DNA from: RI-153 sp963721725
Lineage (GTDB): Bacteria; Chloroflexota; Anaerolineae; Caldilineales; Caldilineaceae
Assembly: GCA_963721725.1 (NCBI GenBank)
Contig: CAVRLX010000009.1
Span: 620,001 to 684,000, forward strand
Direction of reading: 5' to 3'
DNA: 64,000 nt
Part shown: piece by piece, positions 53,780 to 63,725 of the stretch
Layout of the letters: the number at the start of each line of letters is the position of its first letter
Numbering within the stretch: the first letter of the stretch is position 1
Position numbers and translations under genes: made by a program
Notes under the pieces: model-generated
The model's input: the letters and a program-made list of their open reading frames with translations, nothing else
What the model was told of the DNA's origin: nothing
The model's database searches: none

Positions 53780-54926
53780 ATGTATCTTGACCGCAACTAC
53801 ACGCCGCGCCGACGCCGCAGCTATGGCTGGCTCTGGTGGATGGGGATTCTGATCAGCTTTGTGCTCTATCTCTACGTCCGCCAGCCCGCTTGGCTGGATC
53901 AACGGCCCCTGCAACCCACCCCCACCCCCACGCGCAGCGCCATTTCTTGGCTGGCCGAGGCGCAACTGAACCTTGCCCGTGGCGATTTCCCGGCGGCGGT
54001 GGCAGCCTATAAAGAGATGGAACGACTGGAGCCGACCAACGCCGATCCACTGGTGGCACAAGCGCAGCTTTACATGATGGATCGGCGCATCACCCAAGCC
54101 CGCATCCTCACCACCAAAGCTGTGGAAGTAGACCCGGAAAATGTGGACGCGCTGACCCTGCACGCACGCGTGTTGGATTGGTTCGAGGAGTATGAAGCTG
54201 CTGCCAACTTCGCGCTCAGACGCGCTGGATCTGGCCCCGGACAGTGCCGAGACACTGGCCGTGTTGGGTGAAATCTATACAGACGTGGGCAATGTGCCGC
54301 GTGCCGAAGCCTATCTGGACGAAGCGCTGCGCGTTGATCCCGAAAACATTCTCGCCATGCGCAACCGGGCCGTGCTCTTTGAAATTCAGTCTAAATATGA
54401 AGAAGCGCTGGTCGAACTGGACCGTGCCCTGGCCGTAGACCCCCGCCGCTACGATCTCTATATTGAAAAAGGGCGGCAATATCAGGCCCTCAACGAATGG
54501 GACAAGGCGCTGGAAAGCTATCGCGCCGCCGTGAGCATTATGCAAACCCCGGTGACGCTGGACGCGCTGGGCTGGGGACTCTATTTGAGCAACGATTTGC
54601 TGCACGCCGTGCGCGAACTCCGCAAAGCCGTGGAATTGGACCCTACCTATGGCCCTGCTTTGGCCCACTTGGGCATGGCGCTGTATGCCCGCCGCAACTA
54701 TGAAGAGGCCGCCCCCACGCTGGAGCGGGCAATTGTCCTATTGGACGAGCAAGACGAACGCATTGAATTTTTCTATTCTCTGGGATTGGCCTACATCTAC
54801 AAAGAGCCGCGCGAATGTGCCAAAGCTGAACCCTGGCTGCGCCAAGCACTAAAAATCTACGCCGAAAGCCTGCCTGCGCTGGAAGGGCTGCGCATCTGCG
54901 CATCACAAGCGACTCAATCAGATTGA
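53780..54926 (+). CDS. Membrane-anchored TPR protein (frame break near 54220)
   Basis: A protein of about 381 residues with one N-terminal helix (YGWLWWMGILISFVLYLYV) and about seven TPR units behind a Pro-rich linker: AQLNLARGDFPAAVAAYKEM, then AEAYLDEALRVDPENILAM and EALVELDRALAVDPRRYDLY. Removing one A of CTCAGACGC near 54220 joins AANFAL to DALDLAPDSAE. TPR domains hold partner proteins; no catalytic domain is present. It starts about 60 bases after a composite repeat and is followed 9 bases later by the SLC13-type gene. Confidence 0.78.
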
Positions 54927-54935
54927 ACTGCCGTT

Positions 54936-56574
54936 ATGGCCTACAACCGTTCTCGCCTTAAATCTTCGTTGCCTCGCCGTGCCACCATTGGCACACAGCA
55001 CGGCGCGCGTTCACCGCTGAATCAACAAGAATCCGCAGAGTCGGCCCAGACGCCGCCCGGCATGGATCCGGCCATCATCCGCACCCGCGCCGCCACCAGT
55101 ACGGTTGCCACCAAACGGCGGATTCAGCGCCGGATCACCCCACTGGAGGTGTTGCAGCAGCCGCTTCAGGCTGGGGTCCGCAAAGTCTTCGACCTGCGGC
55201 GGCTTGTCTATGTGATTGTGCTGACCACCGTGGTGCTGCTCTTGCCGCGCCCCGCCGATCTCAGCCTGGAAGGACACCGCGCGCTGGCGCTCTTTGCCTT
55301 CACGGGATCGATCCTGGCTCTAGAACCGGCCCCGCTTCCCATTGCCGCTCTCTTGGTTCCCATTATGCAAATTGCCCTGGGCATCGACGACGTGACCGGA
55401 GCCTTTGCGCCCTTTGGCACGCCCGTGGTCTTTTTGATCCTGGGCAGCCTCTTTCTGGCCGAGGCGCTGCGCAAACATGGTCTCACCCGGCGGCTGGCGC
55501 TCTATGCCATTGTCTTTAGCGGCGGCAAGTTCTATCTCCTGCTTCTCATGCTCATGGGCATCACGGGCGGGCTGAGCATGTTTGTGCTGAACACCGCTAC
55601 GGCTGCGGTGCTGATCCCGGTGGCGATTACAATCGCCCAACAGATCCCACAGCCAGAGGATGGGCGCAAGGCGTTGACGGTGTTACTTCTGGCAATTGGC
55701 TATAGCTCTAGCATTGGGGGGATTGCCACGGTCATGGGCAGCGGCGAAAATGCCATTGCCAGCGGTCTGTTGGCGCAGGTCCGCACCTTTGGCTTCATGG
55801 ATTGGATGCAATATGGCCTGCCCCTTGTGCTTTTGTTAATGCCCCTGGCCTGGTTTCTTTTGCCGCGCATCTTCAAACTGCCGCCGCTGCGCATCGACAC
55901 GAACCCGGCCCAAAACGAGCTGAACCGCCTGGGTGGGTTAACCGGAGCCGAACGCGAGATCATCGGGGTATTGTTTATCTCCATTGTCTTATGGGTGGCG
56001 GGCAATAGCATCGAAAAATTTCTGCACCTGCCCGCCACTATCCTGAGCAGCGCGGTGGTGGCGATTGGCGCGGTGGCTCTGCTTTCGGTGGAAGAAGTTA
56101 TCGACTGGAACGATCTCAAAGGCGTCAACTGGGGCGTCTTCTTTGTGATTGGGGCGGGGTTAACATTGGGCGACGCGCTGACCAAAACCGGGGCGAGTGC
56201 CTGGTTCGCCCAACTGGTGGCCCCCATGTTACAAGGGTTGCCCTATGTGGCGATTTTGTTTGCGCTGATCTTGCTGGCCTTTGTGCTCACCCAGTTTATG
56301 AACAATGTGCCGCTGGGCGCAATTTTGACGCCGGTGCTGATCACCTTGGGCAGCGCCAGCGGCATCGATCCCGTGCGGCTGGTGATCCCCACAATCTTCG
56401 CCGTGGCGATGGCCTTTGCCCTGCCCAGCGGGTCGGCGCGCACTGACCCTGATTGCCGTGACTGGCGGCGTCAGCAGCAAAGAGATGATCCGCTCCGCCA
56501 TGCTCATCGGCCTCCCCTGTGCCGCGGTCATCTTCCTCTTTTTCTATCTTGCCAGCCTAATTGGATTCATCTAA
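54936..56574 (+). CDS. SLC13/DASS-family anion permease (frame break near 56440)
   Basis: A protein of about 545 residues with a charged, probably cytoplasmic N-terminus of about 85 residues, then some twelve helices of the divalent-anion:sodium symporter type. Diagnostic parts are FAPFGTPVVFLILGSLFLAEAL, SSIGGIATVMGSGENAIASG, TQFMNNVPLGAILTPVLI and FALPSGSAR. Substrates of relatives are dicarboxylates, sulfate or phosphate. Removing the extra A of GCGCACTGACC near 56440 restores LTLIAVTGGVSSKEMIRSAM and the ending ASLIGFI at 56574. Without repair the last 45 residues are meaningless. Confidence 0.82.
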
Positions 56575-56609
56575 CGCACACAACGCACTATTGATTGAGG
56601 AGGCACGCT

Positions 56610-56957
56610 ATGCGGATTTGGGTGATCGGCGCAGGTAAAATTGGCACCGCCACGTTGCGACAATTAAAAAAGAATCCCGATTTGCAGATTGTGGTTAGCG
56701 ATCCATCGGCCACGCCCGACGCTGTGCAGCAGGGGGTAATTGAGCGGGTGGACATTGTGGAAAATGTCACGTCTATCAATGTAAATACCCTGGCCCGGCG
56801 TGTGCGCCCGGATCTGATCTTGCTTTCGCCGGCAGCCAACGACCGCGGCGTTGGCTCGGTGGAGGGCGGGCAGGCACTCACCGAAGCGCTGAACTATGAA
56901 ATTGCCTCAAACAGTGAATGCCCTGTGGTAATCCTTTCACTGTCCAACTTGCGCTAA
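56610..56957 (+). CDS. Small Rossmann NAD-binding protein, TrkA-N-like
   Basis: A 115-residue single Rossmann domain with IWVIGAGKIGTATLRQL (dinucleotide loop GAGKIG) and the acidic end of strand two in VVSDPSATPD, then ERVDIVENVTSINVNTLARR and DLILLSPAA. It resembles the RCK/TrkA N-domain or the NAD domain of saccharopine-type dehydrogenases, without a catalytic domain. The start at 56610 is set by GAGGAGGCACGCT upstream; it follows the SLC13-type gene by 35 bases and precedes the STAND gene by 9. A regulatory role toward the permease is possible. Confidence 0.6.
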   Translation: MRIWVIGAGKIGTATLRQLKKNPDLQIVVSDPSATPDAVQQGVIERVDIVENVTSINVNTLARRVRPDLILLSPAANDRGVGSVEGGQALTEALNYEIASNSECPVVILSLSNLR

Positions 56958-56966
56958 CCGAACCTT

Positions 56967-59153
56967 ATGTCACCGACTCGATTTCCCCCCAGTGCGCCAG
57001 CAATTATCCATAATCTCGGCATCTATCGGCTGCGCGGCTTCAGCGGACGCAAAGCCCAACTGCACCAACTCCACCCCTGGCTCACAGGCCATCAACCCGC
57101 GCTTGCCATCAGCGGCGGCCAGGGCAACGGCAAGAGCACGCTGGCAACCGCGGCAGCCTGGAACAACATCCACCACTTTGCCGACGGCGTGATCTGGGTG
57201 GGGCCAGCCGGCCGCGACCGCTTCCGCCTCTATGACATTGTGCGTACAATGGACACGCTGCTGGGCACAACCTTGACGCGTGTCAGCGAAGAGCGCTGGG
57301 GCATTGGCATTCTGGAGCAACTCTATCGGCGCAAACGGCTGCTGATCCTCGACGAACTCTCCGGGGCGTTGGACGAAGAATTGGATATTTTGGTCGAGAT
57401 TATCGGCCATCTGAAAGATTCCGGCGGACAGTCGCACATTTTGCTGATTGACCGCGACATCCACCCGCAGGTATTGCAATTGGTGGGGGATCATCACCTG
57501 CCCCTGCACGGTCTCTTGCTGGAAGAGTCGGTGGAATTTATACACAAGCGCGCCCCGGCTGCCGTGCGCGACACCGCTGTGCGTCATATCGAACCGCTCT
57601 ATCAACAGACGGCAGGCCGCCCCTTAGGAATGCGCCTGAGCCTGGGGCTGCTGCTCGACTATGGCAATTGGGATGAAGTTGAGGGTGTGTTGACGGAGTT
57701 GCCGCATAACCCCGATGGCGCTGTGCAGATCAGCGCGCTGGCGGCCTTTGCCGTGGAAAATTTCGCGGCATTCTGGCCGCAGGCCGGCCCCCTATTGGAT
57801 CGGCTGGTCAGCGCGGCGGGCGGGGCTTCGTTCAACGCCCTGCGCCAGCTTTTCTGGGATGATCTTGGCCCGGAGGACGAACTCAACGAAACCCGCCAGG
57901 GCCTGTTGGATCGTGCCCTGGTCGAGGACAACTACGTCAGCCAGCGTGTGGTGGTGCAGCCCGTGGTGCGGCGCTATCTGGCCCAGGGCGCGGCCATGCT
58001 CGGCGAAACCTGGAACCGTGTCCACGCCGCCTACTATCTGCGGCTAGTGCGGCGCTATGAGGAGGTGCCCCTGGATCTGTGGAAAGAGATCGACCCGGAA
58101 TGGGGCAACATCCACCTGGGCGCCGATTGGGTCGCCGAACGTATCGAACGGTTGTGGCATCGCCCGGCATTGGATCTGGTGCGCGAACCGCTGGAACAGA
58201 CCGGGCTGCCCACCTTGCCCATTCACTTTAAGCGCATCACCGACGATCTGCGCCTTGCCCGCGACTATGCCCTGGCCCTGGCCCACTATGCCTTTTGGCG
58301 ACATCCGCCGGGGATTTTGCGCTGGCTGGCGGCGGGCGCTGTCGCTTCGTTGGCGTTGGGCGATCTGCGCGACTATGGCTGGCTGCTTGCCGATATTGGG
58401 CGGCAACTCTTTTTTACCGGCGAAGTCGAAGCCGCCGTGGATTGGCTGCGCCGTGCGCGCCGCATCTTTGACGAACATGACATGCTCATGGAATTGGCCT
58501 ACGTTCACACCGATCTGGGCACTTCTCTGCGCGTGCTGGACGAGCCGCGCCAGGCCCTGGAACATTTTGGCTTGGCCTTTGAGGCGGTGGCCCAACTTGG
58601 CGATCTGCGTTCGCTAACCGCGGCCTATATTAACCTGGGCAGCGCCTATTTCCGCCTAAACAACTATGAAAAATCGGTCTCGGAACTTTCCAAAGCGCTG
58701 CGTATCGCCGTGCGCACGGGCAACACACACATGATCGGCAGTGCCTATAACAACATCGGTTTGGCCTTGGAAGCAATCGATCGGTTTGAAGAGGCTCAGA
58801 ACGCCTATAAACAGGCTCTGGCTGTCTTTGAGCAGATCAACGATGACACAGGCATTAGCACCTGTTACAACAATTTGGGATCGGTCTCCTATGCCCGCCA
58901 AAATTATACGGAAGCGCTGGAATGGTATGAGAAAGATTTGGCCCTTTCCGACCGACGCGGCACCTGGATGGACAAGGCAGCTACCCTGCATAACCTAGGT
59001 CACGTGGCTCTGGAACAGCAAACCCTGCCCCAGTCGCTGGCCTACTTTGCGCGTAGCCAAGAACTGTATGCCGCTTTCCAACTAACTGAGTACATTCAAG
59101 AAGAAGGTGAGATGCAGGAACATATCCGCGCGCTCATGCAAGAGCGCCGTTAG
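56967..59153 (+). CDS. STAND/NB-ARC-like ATPase with C-terminal TPR array
   Basis: A 728-residue signal-transduction ATPase. The nucleotide domain has FSGRKAQLHQL, Walker A GGQGNGKST (50-58), Walker B RLLILDE (124-130) and GRPLGMRLSLGLLLDY typical of the GLPL-like motif. A winged-helix-like part (RQGLLDRALVEDNYVSQRVVVQPVVRRYL, in pieces) follows, then about six TPR units from residue 480 (AYINLGSAYFRLNNYEKSVSELSKAL, AYNNIGLALEAIDRFEEAQNAYKQAL in pieces). There is no N-terminal effector domain, so it may be a regulator or scaffold rather than a self-contained defence protein. It ends about 170 bases before the groES promoter. Confidence 0.8.
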   Translation: MSPTRFPPSAPAIIHNLGIYRLRGFSGRKAQLHQLHPWLTGHQPALAISGGQGNGKSTLATAAAWNNIHHFADGVIWVGPAGRDRFRLYDIVRTMDTLLGTTLTRVSEERWGIGILEQLYRRKRLLILDELSGALDEELDILVEIIGHLKDSGGQSHILLIDRDIHPQVLQLVGDHHLPLHGLLLEESVEFIHKRAPAAVRDTAVRHIEPLYQQTAGRPLGMRLSLGLLLDYGNWDEVEGVLTELPHNPDGAVQISALAAFAVENFAAFWPQAGPLLDRLVSAAGGASFNALRQLFWDDLGPEDELNETRQGLLDRALVEDNYVSQRVVVQPVVRRYLAQGAAMLGETWNRVHAAYYLRLVRRYEEVPLDLWKEIDPEWGNIHLGADWVAERIERLWHRPALDLVREPLEQTGLPTLPIHFKRITDDLRLARDYALALAHYAFWRHPPGILRWLAAGAVASLALGDLRDYGWLLADIGRQLFFTGEVEAAVDWLRRARRIFDEHDMLMELAYVHTDLGTSLRVLDEPRQALEHFGLAFEAVAQLGDLRSLTAAYINLGSAYFRLNNYEKSVSELSKALRIAVRTGNTHMIGSAYNNIGLALEAIDRFEEAQNAYKQALAVFEQINDDTGISTCYNNLGSVSYARQNYTEALEWYEKDLALSDRRGTWMDKAATLHNLGHVALEQQTLPQSLAYFARSQELYAAFQLTEYIQEEGEMQEHIRALMQERR

Positions 59154-59323
59154 CCATGTAGTCCACGACGGCGTAAATGAGTCCACAGTCATTGCACGGG
59201 TTCAAGTTCTATATGTGACTTGTCCGTTAAAAAAAATCCCCAATTTCGCTCTTTTTTTCCACTATTTTGTGTCCCTCCCAACAAACTCTAACAAAAAACT
59301 TATAATTTCATAGGCTTTTGGTC

Positions 59324-59352
59324 TTGCCAAGCCTTCGAAAGTGGGTTATAGT
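59324..59352 (+). promoter_or_regulatory. groESL promoter
   Basis: TTGCCA (59324-59329) and TATAGT (59347-59352) are exactly 17 bases apart. The start site would fall near 59359, at the edge of the CIRCE operator. Confidence 0.75.
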
Positions 59353-59361
59353 AACGCTTGG

Positions 59362-59388
59362 TTAGCACTCAGGTGCATAGAGTGCTAA
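59362..59388 (+). promoter_or_regulatory. CIRCE operator (HrcA-binding site)
   Basis: TTAGCACTC, 9 bases, GAGTGCTAA: a perfect match to the CIRCE consensus. HrcA binds it and represses groESL until heat stress. It lies just downstream of the -10 box, within the early transcript, as in classic cases. No hrcA gene is in the window. Confidence 0.97.
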
Positions 59389-59473
59389 CCGCTTTTTAGG
59401 TCGATTGCCGGGAGTCCCGTCTCCCAGCGAGTTTATTAAGTCAATTTGCAGTTACATTTAAGGAGGATCTTCC

Positions 59474-59764
59474 ATGAATCTGAAACCACTGGGCGACCGT
59501 CTGGTTGCCAAGCCGTTGGAGCAAGAAGAGAAGACTGCGTCGGGCATTATTCTGCCGGAGAGTGCGAAAGAGAAACCACAACAGGCTGAGGTGCTGGCGG
59601 TTGGCCCTGGCACCCGCGACGAAGATGGTGATCGCGTCTCGATGGATGTTAAAGTTGGCGACATTGTTCTATACGCCAAATATTCCGGCACCAATGTCAA
59701 GCTCAATGGGTCAGAATATCTGATTCTCAAAGAGAGCGATGTTCTGGCGATTGTCGAGAAGTAA
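59474..59764 (+). CDS. groES: Co-chaperonin GroES
   Basis: A 96-residue GroES with LKPLGDRLVAKPLEQEEKT, the mobile loop region ASGIILPESAKEKPQQ, GDIVLYAKYSGTNVKLNG and the ending LKESDVLAIVEK. Seven subunits cap GroEL during protein folding. The start has AAGGAGGATCTTCC upstream. It is first in the CIRCE-controlled operon. Confidence 0.97.
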   Translation: MNLKPLGDRLVAKPLEQEEKTASGIILPESAKEKPQQAEVLAVGPGTRDEDGDRVSMDVKVGDIVLYAKYSGTNVKLNGSEYLILKESDVLAIVEK

Positions 59765-59826
59765 GCGACACCCTCTTTCCTAATTTTTTTCGATTTGTAA
59801 TCGAACCGCTAAGGAGTGCATAACCT

Positions 59827-61475
59827 ATGGCAAAGCAAATAATTTTTGAAGAAGAAGCACGACGTAGTCTGAAAATTGGCGTGGATGCCCTCGCCAATGC
59901 TGTCAAGACCACCCTCGGCCCCAAGGGGCGCAATGTGGCTCTGGACAAAAAATGGGGCAGCCCCACCGTCACCCACGACGGCGTGACCGTGGCCAAGGAA
60001 ATTGAACTGGAAGATCCGTTCCGAGAACATGGGCGCCCAACTGTTGAAGGAAGCCGCCACCAAGACCAATGATGTGGCTGGCGACGGCACCACCACCGCC
60101 ACCGTGCTGGCCCAGGCTATTGTCACCGAAGGTCTGAAGAACGTGACCGCCGGCGCCAACCCCATGCTGCTCAAGCGTGGTATTGAAGCAGGCCGCGACG
60201 CCATTGTCGGCTGCCCTGCGCAAGTCGGCCACCCAAGTTTCGGGCAAGGCCGAGATCGCCCAGGTTGCCAGCATCTCCGCTGCTGACAAGCAGATCGGTG
60301 AGTTGATCGCCGAAGTGATGGACAAGGTTGGCAAAGATGGTGTCATCACCGTTGAGGAGAGCAAGGGTCTGGAATTCGAGACCGAATACGTCGAGGGTAT
60401 GCAACTTGACCGTGGCTACCTCAGCCCCTACTTCGTCACCAGCTCCGAGCGCATGGAAGCTGTGATCGAAAGCCCCTATATGTTGATCACCGACAAGAAA
60501 ATTAGCAGCGCTCAGGACATCGTCCCCATTCTGGAGAAACTGGTCCAGGTTGGCAAGCGTGATATGGTCATTGTCGCCGAGGATGTAGACGGCGAAGCCC
60601 TGGCTACCCTGGTGCTGAACAAGCTGCGTGGCATGTTCAATGCCCTGGCTATCAAGGCCCCTGGCTTTGGCGACCGCCGCAAGGCTATGCTGCGTGATAT
60701 TGCTGTGCTGACCGGTGGTCAGGTCATCACCGAGGAATTGGGCCGCAAGCTCGAAACCGCAACCCTGGCCGACCTCGGCCGCGCCGACAAGATTGTCAGC
60801 ACCAAAGACACCACCACCTTTGTCGGTGGCGCTGGCGATAGCGTTGCAATCAAGGGGCGCATTGATGAGATCCGTGCCGAGATCGACGCCAGCACCAGCG
60901 ATTACGACCGCGAGAAGCTGCAAGAACGCCTGGCGAAACTGGCCGGCGGTGTGGCGATTATCCGCGTGGGTGCTGCCACCGAGACCGAACTGAAAGAAAA
61001 GAAACACCGCGTGGAAGACGCCCTGAGCGCCACCCGCGCCGCCGTGGAAGAAGGCATTGTGCCCGGCGGTGGTGTGGCCCTGATTAACGCCATCCCCGCG
61101 CTGGACAGTGTGGAAGGGCTGGAAGGCGATGCTGCCACCGGTCTGAAGATTCTGCGCCGCGCTCTTGAGGAGCCGATGCGCATGATCGCCACCAACGCTG
61201 GGCTGGATGGCCCCGTGGTCATCGAGCGTGTGCGTGCTCTTCATGCCGAAGGCAAGAAGACCACTGGCTACGACGTGATCGAAAACGGCTACGTTGACAT
61301 GCTGGAAGCCGGTATCATTGACCCGGTCAAGGTTACGCGCAGCGCCGTCGAGAATGCTGCTTCTATCGCAGCCATGATTCTCACCACGGCTGCCCTGATC
61401 ACCGACATCCCCGAGGCCGAGAAGGCCATGCCGGGTGGCGGCGGCGGCGACATGGGCATGGGCGGCATGATGTAG
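59827..61475 (+). CDS. groEL: Chaperonin GroEL (two frame breaks)
   Basis: A chaperonin of about 548 residues after repair. Visible are AKQIIFEEEARRSLKIGVDALANAV in pieces, LGPKGRNVALDKKWGSPTVT, AGDGTTTATVLAQAI, ISAADKQIGELIAEVM, GIVPGGGVALINA and the GGM-type tail GGGGGDMGMGGMM. Two single-base gains break it: an extra C in GTTCCGAGAA near 60024 (expected DPFENMGAQLL) and an extra G in GTCGGCTGCC near 60211 (expected DAIVAALRKSATQVS). The gene is essential in most bacteria and otherwise perfectly conserved, so these are almost certainly sequence errors. The start has TAAGGAGTGCATAACCT upstream. Confidence 0.95.
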
Positions 61476-61512
61476 TCTGAGCTTGCTCAGATACGATTGT
61501 TTCTCTTGATTA

Positions 61513-61545
61513 AAGGGACCGGGGGCTTGCCTCCGGTCTCTTTTT
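61513..61545 (+). terminator. Terminator after groEL
   Basis: AAAGGGACCGGGGG and CCTCCGGTCTCTTT form a stem with minor mismatches around a short loop, followed by TTTTTGTTTTT. Confidence 0.8.
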
Positions 61546-61641
61546 GTTTTTGAGGGGACACCTTCCATGACGCCCTGTGTGGGGGTGTGGTAAAATGGGC
61601 GAGAAATGTTTTGGCAGATGTACATACAAAGTGGGGACGAG

Positions 61642-61848
61642 ATGGCGATTGTACAAAATCCAGAGATTTTGCGAGGCAAGCCTATTGTAGCAGGCACACG
61701 CATTCCGGTCTCTCTTGTGCTTAATTTGCTGGCCAATGGTTATTCCTTTGAACGTATTATGGAAGCATATCCCCATTTGTCTCATGAGCAGATTAAAGAA
61801 TGCCTGGTCTATGCCAGTAGGCGGTTGGCAGGCGAAGAGACTCTATGA
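61642..61848 (+). CDS. DUF433 putative antitoxin
   Basis: A 68-residue DUF433 protein: IVQNPEILRGKPIVAGTRIPVSLVLNLL, in pieces, with a final SHEQIKECLVYASRRLAGEE, a winged-helix-like fold. DUF433 proteins are usually paired with DUF5615 PIN-like proteins as a putative type II toxin-antitoxin. The start at MAIVQNPEIL is chosen on family similarity; the open frame extends 36 bases upstream. Confidence 0.85.
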   Translation: MAIVQNPEILRGKPIVAGTRIPVSLVLNLLANGYSFERIMEAYPHLSHEQIKECLVYASRRLAGEETL

Positions 61849-61882
61849 ATTGTCTGAGGCAGCGTAGTGAGCCAAACGGTGC

Positions 61883-62239
61883 TTGCTCTTGGATGAAAAT
61901 CTATCGCCAGAAACCGTCAGTGCTTTACAAAGACAAAGATATAACGCTGTTTGGTTGACAGATTTTGTTCCGTTGGGCTCGACAGATGCCCAAATTGCTG
62001 CCGCAGCTATGAAGGCTAATGCCATCATCGTGACGCAGGATCTCGATTTTGCCGAACTTTTTTACTTCAACAGCGCACAGCCAGTTGGAACTATTGTACT
62101 ACGGTTGCGCGATTCAAACTGTTGAACGCGTCACCGCTCGGCTGCTTGAATTTCTGGAAATGGCGCGACAATCGTCAGTTAGACTTGACCAGATGCACTT
62201 TTTATTGTCGAAGAGACACGCTATCGAGTTCGTAAATAA
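61883..62239 (+). CDS. DUF5615 PIN-like protein (two or more frame breaks)
   Basis: The core LLLDENLSPETVSALQRQ, DFVPLGSTDAQIAAAAMK and IIVTQDLDFAELF has the acidic residues of DUF5615 PIN-like domains, which are putative toxins partnered by DUF433. The C-terminal half needs two frame repairs (near 62120 and 62195): RLRDSN joins TVERVTARLLEFLEMARQ and then ALFIVEETRYRVRK, ending at 62239. The start is uncertain; a GTG at 61867 would be in frame if one extra G near 61875 is removed. Three breaks in 370 bases allow that this gene is truly decaying, unlike groEL. Confidence 0.65.
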
Positions 62240-62242
62240 GTC

Positions 62243-63393
62243 ATGACCAAGCATCTCAAATCCCCCCAAGAAACCACCGTCGTCGTCGCCATGAGCGGCG
62301 GCGTGGATAGCTCTGTGGCTGCGGCCTTGCTCGTGGAGCAGGGCTATACCTGCATTGGCGTGATGATGCGGCTGTGGGCCGAAACCGGCAGCGGCGAAGG
62401 ATCGTCCAACAAGTGCTGTAGCCTGGAAAGCGTCAATGATGCACGGCGCGTGGCCGACGAATTGGGGATTCCCTTTTATTTGATCAACGTCGAGCAGCCG
62501 TTTAAGCAGAATGTGGTTGACTTTTTCGTTGAAGGCTACAGCCAGGGGCTTGACGCCCAACCCATGCATGGCCTGTAATCGCCACATCCGCTTTGACTAT
62601 CTGCTCAACTATGCACGCCGGCTGGGGGCCGATTACTTGGCAACCGGCCACTATGCGCGCCTGCGTCGTCAGCCCGATGGCACGGTGCATCTGCTCAGGG
62701 GTGTGGACGATCACAAAGATCAGTCCTATGTGCTCAGTGTCATGGGGCAGGCGGAGTTGCAAGATGTTCTCTTCCCCATTGGCGATTATCCCAAGCCAGA
62801 GGTGCGTCGCATTGCCGCTGCGCGCGGATTGCCCATTGCCAGCAAGCATGATTCGATGGATCTCTGCTTCATTGCCGATGATGATTACAGGCGCTTCTTG
62901 CAGGATTGGGCCACCAATGCCATGCAGCCCGGCGAAATTGTGGATCGCCGCGGCACGGTGCTGGGTCGCCACGAAGGATTGCCCAACTACACCATTGGAC
63001 AGCGCAAAGGGCTTAGGCTTAAGCGGCACAGGCGCGCCCCTGTATGTGATCGAACTGGACAGCACACACAATCAGTTGGTGGTGGGCACGCTGGACGAAC
63101 TGGGGCAGAGTGAGTTGCTGGCCGTGGGCGTCAACTGGACGTTGGACACGCCCGTTGCCGACGGGACAGCCGCCCAATGCAAGATCCGCTATCGTGCCCA
63201 ACCCGCGCCGTGTACGCTGCACCCCGAAACCGCCGACCGTGTACGCGTGCGCTTTGCAGAGCCACTGCGCGACATTACACCAGGGCAGGGCGCGGTTTTT
63301 TATGACGGCGATCTCTGCCTCGGCGGCGGTATGATTGCCAAAGAAGCCAAGACGGTTGACGATCTGCCGGTCTTTGAGTTAACAATCGCTTAA
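62243..63393 (+). CDS. mnmA: tRNA 2-thiouridylase MnmA (two frame breaks)
   Basis: After repair a protein of about 383 residues. It has the PP-loop AMSGGVDSSVAAALL, the first catalytic Cys in TPNPCMACNRHIRF, KDQSYVLSV, the second Cys in SMDLCFIADDDYRRFL, and GEIVDRRGTVLGRHEGL. MnmA puts sulfur on U34 of Lys, Glu and Gln tRNAs. The breaks are an extra G in CAGGGGCTTG near 62550 and an extra A in CTTAGGCTTA near 63015; both repairs give exact family sequence. It starts 4 bases after the DUF5615 end. The sulfur source could be the cysteine desulfurase at 51 kb. Confidence 0.93.
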
Positions 63394-63449
63394 AAGAGAT
63401 TGGGCAATTAGCAGTGCGCCAATCCCCCATCTCTTTATCTCTCCAAGCT

Positions 63450-63725
63450 ATGAACGCACTTCTCAACCCAACCATCCTTTTCGCCCTGGTTCTGGGCGTT
63501 GGCTATGCTGCCCTTTTCCACCTGTGGACGGGGCGCACGCTGCGCGATTTGGCCGTCTATTTGTTGGCCTCGTTCGTCGGCGTTGGGCTGGGCCAATGGA
63601 TCGGCCAAATTGGGGGCTTGGATTTTCTGCGTATCGGGCAACTTCACATACTGGAAACCACTGTGGGCGCATTGTTGGCCCTGATTCTTGTTCGCACCCT
63701 TCACCCCGAAAGGAGCCTCTCTTGA
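63450..63725 (+). CDS. Small membrane protein
   Basis: A 91-residue protein with about three helices (TILFALVLGVGYAALFHLW, LAVYLLASFVGVGLGQWIG, TVGALLALILVR). No family recognised. The start MNALLNP at 63450 is preferred to an upstream extension from 63414. Its stop overlaps the start of the next gene. Confidence 0.65.
   Translation: MNALLNPTILFALVLGVGYAALFHLWTGRTLRDLAVYLLASFVGVGLGQWIGQIGGLDFLRIGQLHILETTVGALLALILVRTLHPERSLS

Noticed and set aside
60024..60211. Programmed ribosomal frameshifting in groEL.
   Set aside because: There is no slippery heptamer or downstream structure, and both repairs are simple one-base removals restoring universal GroEL sequence.
60171..61736. A 521-codon open frame antisense to groEL.
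   Set aside because: It mirrors the codon structure of groEL, has a His/Gly-rich composition matching no family, and the sense strand is an unmistakable chaperonin.
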